DNA from: Sycobia sp. Sy_11
Lineage: Eukaryota; Arthropoda; Insecta; Hymenoptera; Epichrysomallidae
DNA: 64,000 nucleotides
Direction: 5' to 3'
Assembly: GCA_018907035.1 (NCBI GenBank)
Contig: JACCIC010000052.1
Coordinates: forward strand, 930,001-994,000
Notes under the pieces: generated by a model
What the model was told of the DNA's origin: nothing
The model's input: the letters and a program-made list of their open reading frames with translations, nothing else
Database searches by the model: none
Shown here: positions 56,963-64,000 of the stretch, piece after piece
Layout: the number at the start of each line of letters is the position of its first letter
How positions within the stretch are numbered: the first letter of the stretch is position 1
Program-made: the position numbers and the translations under genes

Positions 56963-58140
56963 CATATTTATATTTATATAAATATAAATATTCATCTCTG
57001 CTAGCTCTGTTACAATAACGGCTCATCTTCGTGTGCTTCAGGTGTCGCTTCAAGAAAGCGTACCATATCTCCGTGTCGGCGTGGTGTAAATTCGACTGTT
57101 TGAGCGATAAGCGTAAGAAACCTTATATACCGTGTTATGAGAATATTCGAAAAATGCTAAAAATTTCAAATAAACAAATCATTAATGTGTAAGTTATAAT
57201 ATTTTATTGGAATCACCACTATCCAATTTTTAATCGCCAGAATTATTACACATACTTAATAAATTTATGACAAATTCAAACAATTCGTGTGATATTACAA
57301 TCAAAATAAACGAATATATTGAGGGTTTATGGAGCATATGCGTTTATTATAGTTTAGGTATAATAAAAAAGTGATTAAACGTATATTTATTGAATTTGAA
57401 ATAAAATTAAACATCATGTAAATTTTTATTTAATATACATTAGGTTTTATGAAATATGAAATTATCGCATTTCTATATCAAAATTATATACAGCTTAATA
57501 AAGTGATTGGTTTATTACACATATAAATATGTAATTATTTTTAGAAACTATATTGAAAATAAAATTTTGAATATAAATAATATACTACATTACAATATAT
57601 ACATAAAATATAAAGTTCTGTGTAAATCATTTTTAATTAAGTTAAATGTTAAAAAAGTATTTACAGCTAGCATGTACAATATATTCTTATACATTTATTG
57701 TTCATTCTAGTACAGACATTATGAATAAAAATTGTTTATTCTTTTAAATTTTTTAATATTTATAACGGAACATCATTTCATTTAGATAATCTATATGTTT
57801 ATATAATTTTTTAATCCGATATAGATCTAAAACATTAATATAAATAGATCAATAGAACTTTTTATGTGCATGTTATATTCCGGTTTTATAATTACAAATA
57901 ATTCCTTTTTTATACAATTTAGATGCAGTTAATATTAATGAATATTCTGCATTGTATTTAAAATATCTTTAGTAACTCATTTTCAGCAGATAATAAAATG
58001 AACTGAATTTATATTATATTATATATTTGAAAAAATTCAATAAATTGCAACGTTTCAAAACGAGAAGAACTGATGATTATTGATATAAAAATAGATTTAT
58101 TTAAAAAATAATTGATAGTTTCTCCATATTAAACGTGCGC
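56771..58140. other. AT-rich DNA, no confirmed gene
   Basis: There is a short open stretch at 56745-56910 (VIVKKNVIKQYTNAKLY) and another at 57020-57190 (FKKAYHISVSAWCKFDCLSD). Both are slightly protein-like, but I cannot connect them into a gene. A (TA)n tract lies at 56925-56959. Confidence 0.35.
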
Positions 58141-58145
58141 CCGTG

Positions 58146-58151
58146 TACACG

Positions 58152-58183
<32 letters not shown>

Positions 58184-58184
58184 A
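58146..58184. repeat. (CA)n microsatellite
   Basis: Imperfect then pure CA dinucleotide. Confidence 0.9.
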
Positions 58185-58314
58185 AGCACGCCCAACACAG
58201 CTCCCTGACTCATATTAAAAAATTACAAAACATCATAATAAGGGAGGTCAAAGTTTGAGAATCAGAGTTTTAAGTAAAGAACACGCACGCATATGTATAT
58301 ATACATATATATAT

Positions 58315-58316
<2 letters not shown>

Positions 58317-58370
<54 letters not shown>

Positions 58371-58560
58371 GATTTTGGTCGCGGTTGGAATCAGTCCGAT
58401 CTTGCCGAAATAGAGGAAACAATTAGTGCACACATTTCTTATATGCATGCATTATATATATAGACGTATAGATGTCAGTTGTTTTCTTTTTCGCTCGGTC
58501 CTTCGCTTCCCCTACTTCCCGTCTTCGGCATCGTGCCGGCCTGCCACTTTGCCCCTCCTC
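58317..58560 (-). repeat. Microsatellite-bearing interspersed repeat, copy 3
   Basis: Reverse complement of copy 2: (AG)n at 58317-58367, then the pieces caatcagtccgatcttgccg-like and tttttcgctcggtccttcgc. The internal TA tract is short here. A further piece of the family (ggcaatctcggttcatctct) lies at 58761-58780 and matches 53370-53390 of copy 1. Confidence 0.7.
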
Positions 58561-59550
58561 TTAATAACAGTCTATACTGACGCCCGCTGTTTCTTCTTCA
58601 TTGCTTTAGATGCGTTATTTCTATTATTTTCTATTCGGACATTTTTCAGCAGTGCACTGCAATTACCGATAATCGACATTGCAAACGGATCTTGTTCGGG
58701 CATCTACCACTGTAGGCTGTAGCGCCAATTTTGGAACCATTGATTTACATTGGCCCTGGCAATCTCGGTTCATCTCTGCTAGAACCAGCGAGAATGAGGA
58801 GAATGCGGTCGACTCTGTGTACATTCGAAGCCGCGATTCCTAGCCATTTGCTTTCACCGTGTTTCGTGGACACAAGCATATGTATTTAATATTCTATAAT
58901 ATGAATAAATGTTTCAAGACAGAGCCCACTCTACATATTCCGATCACACTGTATGCCGTCTTTGTAACACGCGCCGTACGCAATGTTACAATATATATAT
59001 TATAACCACTTTTAGGAAGTTATGTTATCTCGTGGCGGCACCGCCACAGTGAGTTGATAAACGCCTCCGCGATTGATGGCGATGGTGCTAAAGGGGGAAG
59101 GGGAGGGAAGTCTACTGTCAAGCAGAACACCTTCGTTAACAATGATTAGAATTTGTAACATTCCTATCCCCCTCGGCAGAGCTTACGCGGTATTTTTCCA
59201 GAGTAATTTGAGAGGGGGGAAGTATATTCGGAATTGGACGGCGGATCGAGAAAATAATTTAACACAATTTTTTTTTTCACAAAAAATGAAAATTAATTTA
59301 TTCAAGAGCATTTTTCTATTGAGAAGACTCTGAAACAAACAAATAAGCGAAAATAATTACTTAAGTGAAATAAATTAACTTAAAGCCAGATATATCTATT
59401 ATCGTTACTAGATTTGCGTTAGTTTCCGCGAAGTTTAATTAATCCGACGCTAATTTCCGCACGGATACCCGGTGCTATTTTCCCCGCGGGGAATTGAAAC
59501 GTGTTAGGTAGATTTTAATCTAGGTGTAAAACTAAGGTGAACTTAACTTC
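58561..59550. other. No gene seen
   Basis: Mixed-composition DNA. The only sizeable open frame (59073-59333) has no recognised motif and ends in low-complexity sequence. Confidence 0.4.
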
Positions 59551-59554
59551 TCTG

Positions 59555-59642
59555 GTCTTTTGAGGAGCGCCTCGCATCCAGGATTACGTTCTCTTCAGGA
59601 AAGGTAAAATTATTAACTGTCTGTCTTTTGAGGAGCGCCTCG
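59555..59642. repeat. 20-bp direct repeat, 68 bp apart
   Basis: gtcttttgaggagcgcctcg occurs at 59555-59574 and 59623-59642, perfectly. Each includes a near-palindromic gaggagcgcctc. Confidence 0.8.
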
Positions 59643-59862
59643 TAACAGAGATCAAGTTAATAATTTCGGTAGGATATCTTTAGACAGAATTTATTGAGTT
59701 CTGGACAAGAGTTAGCTCCGGGAGGAATTCAAGTGACACAACTTCGGGTCAGCCGGTTCACTGGATGAACTCTCCGATTTTGCCTTTTGCAGGCCCTTTT
59801 ATAATTAAATTGTCGGTTATTATCGTCGCCGCTCGTATAACATCGGACGAGCCGCCGATTTA

Positions 59863-59945
59863 TAATAATAATATTAACAATAATAATATTATAAATAATA
59901 ATAATAATAGTAACATTAATAATAATAATAATAAAATTAATATTA
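59863..59945. repeat. (AAT)n microsatellite
   Basis: Imperfect AAT trinucleotide run of about 83 bp. Confidence 0.9.
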
Positions 59946-60041
59946 ACTGTAATTTTCATTTATAATTCATACGGCAGTCGTTACTGCGTACAAATATTAT
60001 TTCATATACATACAATAGCGTACACACACACACATATATAT

Positions 60042-60505
60042 TGTAACCGGCCAAATTGCCGGTCCTCGGTGAAAACCGAGTGTTCGCGCGCGATAGCGAA
60101 AATGTGCGAAGTGCGAGCCGTAAGAGTGCGCAACCGTCGCGAAGAAGGAGGAAACGGGAAGAGAAGAAGCTCTTCCCCGCCCAGTTACCGAAGGAAGAAA
60201 AGGAGAAGCACCCGAGAAAGAAGCTCGAAACGAGAGGAAGCGACAGCGAAGCTCCCGAGCTAGTAGGTCATCGCCGCGCGCTGTAATTATTTATATCTGT
60301 TATCGTTGTTATTGTCATTGTGTAATTAGGCCGTAAGTTTGCTGTGAAGCGCGAGCAATTAAATAAATGATTGTTAACTTTACAAGTTTGCATCGTGTCA
60401 TTTTCCCGTTCCCGTACTCGCTCGTTCCAGGTCTAGCATGGTCGGCACGCCGCTAGTGAATAGCTCGTTAGTACTCGGGAACCTGCGCGTAAGTACGCGA
60501 TTACA
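60042..60505 (+). repeat. Gypsy LTR, second family member
   Basis: It begins TGTAACCGGCC and ends CGATTACA, so the ends are inverted (TGTAA/TTACA). The first 130 bp align with the LTR of the large Gypsy element (shared ccgag.gttcgcgcg, gcgaaaat, gcgaagaagga). AATAAA lies at about 60363. GTAAGT sits 11 bases before the end, as in the other LTR. Open frames here (60056-60286) are Arg/Lys-rich LTR artefacts. Confidence 0.8.
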
Positions 60506-62150
60506 AATGGCACCCATACAGTGTGGCCCGGGGACATAAATGTCATGTCGCGGCACGACCCTCTTACGGACGGCTATATATCGCCCAGCGCGACCGCGTT
60601 AAAATACACGTGAAAGTATACGAATGCAAAACACCGTCCCACGCAGTTTTTTTCCCCTCATGTGAGTTTAGGAATATCAGCCAGTGAAAAGTGGAAGTAG
60701 AAGGAAAATATGAAAATCGCGAAATGCATACGCACGTGGCGAAGTGCGAAGTGCGGCCATATTAAGGAGCTGTTCACGAGAATGCACAGTAAGACTACCG
60801 CGCACAGCAGACAGTAAATTCATGTAGGAAATTGCCCCCCCCCCTCGCAAAATAGATGCTTCCTTCTGTCAATAATTTGGTTATGAAAATAGCATAATTA
60901 ATAATTAATTCAATGTCGATTAGCCTCGTTGGGTCCACGCATTACCGTTATGATATATATGTTATTATCGTTATATATAGAATTTCTCTTCATACGCATA
61001 GTTTATATATGTCCATATATAAATATATATTATTTTTTTGATTATTATAAATCTTCATTGACTTATTTATATGTCATATTTTATTTATATATTTAATAAT
61101 AAAATTTTATTAATAATATACTTTCACCATATTATTTTTATTGAATTTTATATATCTGTATTTGAAAAAAAATGTGTTCTGAATGATGTACTTGTGGCCC
61201 TTTCCCTTGTCGTCCAGCTCACTAGCTTTTAGAAGTTAGTGGCAAACACCTTTTGTATTTTCTCGAGCCATCCCCCATGTTAAAAACAGTCTGAAAAGCA
61301 TCGTGCCTTTCTCACACAAGCAGTGATCAGCTGAACAGCTGCAACTGACAGCTGCTATATAGGTGCACCTTGAAGGTTTCTAAGTGAGTTATAAAAAGGA
61401 AAGCTAATGCGTATTTTTCGATTATAAGACATGCATGGCGTTTAGAAGAACAATTAGCATCAGGGAGGTACAAAGCAAAAAGAATCTGACAATAATTTGT
61501 AGTTGTCGATAGGAGGAACCTGATAGTAAAAACAGGCCCTCGACGAGCAATGTGTATATTGCTTAATAAGCAAGCTTCTTGCATGAAACCTACTTCCTTT
61601 TGCTAATTAACAGTTTGAGAGGCAAGAGAATAATCGTCACGACAAGAAGAGTTGATAAATGGTATATCTATTAGTTTCATATGTAACAAAGGTGTTATAA
61701 GTGCCTGTTTGTATGTATATAGTGCAAGCTATCCCAGTGCAATTCAAAAATACTCAGCATAAGTCCAGCGAGTACACGCCTTTTCGACCTAATAGTCAGT
61801 TATATTTATTGGAAGAAATCAGCAAAAAGTGCAGTGACTGTAACATATATAAAAAGTTAATACCTGTCTGCTATACAAGGCAGTACACGTATATCCTATA
61901 TGTCAATTGTAGTGCATATAGGTGGAAAATTAAAAACATTAAAATTGTGGGAAGAAAAACGAATTTTTTAGCCCAGCAAAGTGCAGAAGACTCGTATAAA
62001 CCACAGCAATGGTGGTAATGAAAATTAGAATTATTTATAAATAATTACCATTTTTTGTAAAAATACATTAAGAGTATTTTACACCATACGAGGATCCCAG
62101 TGCCTTATAGTGTGCTACCAGACGGAACTGATTCTAAATACTGCTCTTTT
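60506..62150 (+). mobile_element. Gypsy 5' leader fragment
   Basis: It aligns with the leader of the large element (29224 down to about 27640, minus strand). Examples are the cacgtgg region, a C-run near 60835, tttgccactaacttct with gctagtgagctgga (61205-61245, minus strand sense), and tacctgtctgct. Similarity is about 70 percent by eye. No Gag or Pol follows. The element is cut off near 62150. A 105-codon open frame (61701-62018) lies in it, but the frame is not kept in the other copy. Confidence 0.65.
60508..60526 (+). promoter_or_regulatory. Probable primer binding site
   Basis: tggcacccatacagtgtgg begins two bases after the LTR end. It occupies the same position as tggcgcccaataagtgagg in the large element, so it is the homologous, slightly decayed site. 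Confidence 0.55.
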
Positions 62151-62227
62151 TACTGAAAAATATTTTTATAATACGTATTATAATAAAGGCAACAAGGAAC
62201 TGATAATCAATAAAAAGTTGATAGATT

Positions 62228-62880
62228 ATTAACAATTTAATTGTACTTATATCGACTGCCCATATACAAATTAATAAATATTTTTTTATTGGTCTTACAG
62301 TCCAATCAATTCAATCTAAAAATCGAAAATAAAAATAAAAATAAAACTAGAATAAAAATTAAAAATAAAAATTAAATTAAAAATTAAATTAAAAATTATA
62401 ATGACATAAAAATTAAATTAAACATTATAATGACATAAAAATTAAATTAAAAATTATAAATTAAAAATTATAATGATTTTAAGCATAAACCATCCTTATC
62501 TTTGCAATTATTAAAAATTCTACTCAAATTATTGCTATTTTTAAAGAAAATTTGAATGTTATATTTCTGAAAATTTCTTTTAATTCTTTCAGATAATCCT
62601 CTAACATATGGTAAGACAATAATTTTCCCTCTGTTAACATCAACTCGTGCATTATGTCTATTCTCGGTATTATAAATGCCAAATAATCTCTCAGCAATTA
62701 ATCTATTAATAAATTCAATTGGATAACCATTATTAATGAAAGTTTCTCTTACTATCTGTAAATTATTTTCTCTAAAATCTTTATGTGACAATTTTATTGC
62801 TCTGTCAATGGCACCCTTTAATGCTCCAATTTTGTTTCCGAATTTTTGGTGTGAATTAAAATCTAAAAATACATAAAGAT
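62228..62880 (-). pseudogene. Second Penelope-like fragment
   Basis: On the minus strand, FLDFNSHQKFGNKIGALKGA, AIKLSHKDFRENN and GKIIVLPYVRGLSERIKRNF match the RT-to-endonuclease linker of the copy at 14158. It ends at NNCKDKDGLCLKS without the GIY-YIG domain and joins a Penelope tail (62228-62460) with tandem ataatgacataaaaatt units. Confidence 0.75.
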
Positions 62881-63157
62881 AACATAAATTTAAGTCCTGT
62901 AGTCCGTAAGGCGTTGAATTGTACGTACTTGATGTATCTGGTCGTCTGAAGTTTTGGCTATTTCACGATTATTTAATGTTATATGGATCTCGAGTTTAAA
63001 GCATCCATATCTAAGAGCATAGGATGGCTCAATCCGTTCATTACTAAGAATTTTTGTTGAAATCTTATTCCTTGTACACATATCGGTCTATATATATTTT
63101 TTCCAAGGTTAATTTCTGAACCGTTTGCCAAGACTGCAATACGATTATATATTAAAT
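62881..63157. other. No gene seen
   Basis: Mixed DNA. A 63-codon minus-strand frame has no recognised motif. Confidence 0.4.
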
Positions 63158-63352
63158 AAAAAAATCTAAATTTAATACCTCTATTACATTTAGTAGATAA
63201 AATTAATGTTATTTCACGATTTATTGATAATTTAAATAGTTCTAGGGTTAACTATATACATTTATGTGATAAAAAAATCTAAATTTAATACCTCTATTAA
63301 ATTTAGTAGATCAGATTAATGTTCATTGATGATTTATTGATAAAAGTAGACT
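63158..63352. repeat. Tandem duplication, 113-bp period
   Basis: Units start at 63158 and 63271 with aaaaaaatctaaatttaata and share cctctatta.atttagtaga and gatttattgata. The second copy is incomplete. Confidence 0.75.
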
Positions 63353-64000
63353 ATAAAAGCCATTAGGCACATAATCTGAAAATAAATAATTTTCTTTTAT
63401 AAAATTTGAGTTTAAAAAAATTTTTTTTCTCACAAAAAAAAGATATTTATTAATAAATTTTATAAAATTTTTATTGTACATATATAGTTAGTTATAAAAT
63501 GAATATATATATAATTTTTAAAGACATAATAAACTAGGATTTTAAGTTACATAATAAACTAGGATTAGATAGCCTACTATTATAACTTAAAAATTCATTA
63601 ACTAATAATTTTATTATGAAAGTTTAAAATATGGTGGTGTTTTTATCTATTTAGAGGAGTTTGTAACATTATTGATAATCCAAGAAATAATTTACTTAAT
63701 TTTATATTAATGTATGTTCATAATAAACATATTTAAAAATTATTTTTTATTAATTTAATTAAATTAAATTTCAGATCAATATTTTGTATAATTAAGAAAT
63801 CTATGATCTACAATAAAACTATAAAAATAATTTTTAATATTATTTTTATTAGAATTTAATAGTAAATTACATAAATTTACGAATTTAATAAAATAATTGA
63901 ATTAAGTCAAAAACATGCACAAACTGCCCGTCACTTTTAGAAATAATATAAGTCGTAACAAAGTAATTTTACTGGAAAGCAAAATTAGATTATATATATT
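63353..64000. other. AT-rich DNA, nothing recognised
   Basis: The only structure is a small direct repeat, acataataaactaggatt (63524 and 63550). Confidence 0.5.

Noticed and set aside
60056..60286. Arg/Lys/Glu-rich 76-codon open frame
   Set aside because: It lies wholly inside the LTR at 60042-60505 and is not kept in the related LTR.
13..64000. CRISPR-like or other regularly spaced repeat arrays
   Set aside because: All tandem repeats seen have adjacent units without unique spacers, and the DNA is eukaryotic.

Overview
The window is AT-rich insect nuclear DNA. Mariner DNA transposons, Ty3/Gypsy and Penelope-like retroelements, a tRNA-derived SINE, many long (TA)n tracts and a spliced host gene all point that way. 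I suspect a hymenopteran, perhaps an ant, but nothing in the sequence proves it.

One host gene is recognised: a FAM122/PABIR (PP2A-B55 inhibitor) homologue on the minus strand. I assembled five coding exons by splice sites and reading phase: 51131-50977, 50850-50787, 50307-49844, 49489-49331 and 13305-13041. They give 1107 nt, or 368 codons plus a stop. The fourth intron is 36 kb and most of the recognisable mobile DNA lies inside it.

Inside that intron, right to left, lie: a palindrome-rich repeat cluster (45.6-48.8 kb); a decayed plus-strand Ty3/Gypsy element with a leucine-rich-repeat-like open region between integrase and 3' LTR (39-45.4 kb); a second, truncated minus-strand Gypsy element split by a dead mariner (34-37.6 kb); and a large minus-strand Gypsy element (29981 down to about 16421) with 5' LTR, primer binding site, a leader of about 3 kb, Gag, RT-RNase H, integrase, an extra 3' ORF, polypurine tract and 3' LTR. 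Its leader carries an apparently intact mariner with an uninterrupted transposase. Further left are tRNA-SINE copies and a Penelope-like fragment with a GIY-YIG endonuclease between inverted arms.

The left 13 kb is mostly non-coding AT-rich DNA with a 1.8 kb long-inverted-repeat element, paired interspersed repeats and microsatellites. The right 12 kb (upstream of the host gene) holds several repeat families, a 1 kb-period diverged duplication, a second Gypsy 5' LTR plus leader (60042-about 62150) related to the large element, and another Penelope-like fragment.

No rRNA gene, functional tRNA gene or CRISPR array is visible. The most unusual items are the downstream zinc-knuckle ORF of the large Gypsy element, whose Gag seems to lack a knuckle; the LRR-like region in the other Gypsy element; and the TE-filled host intron.
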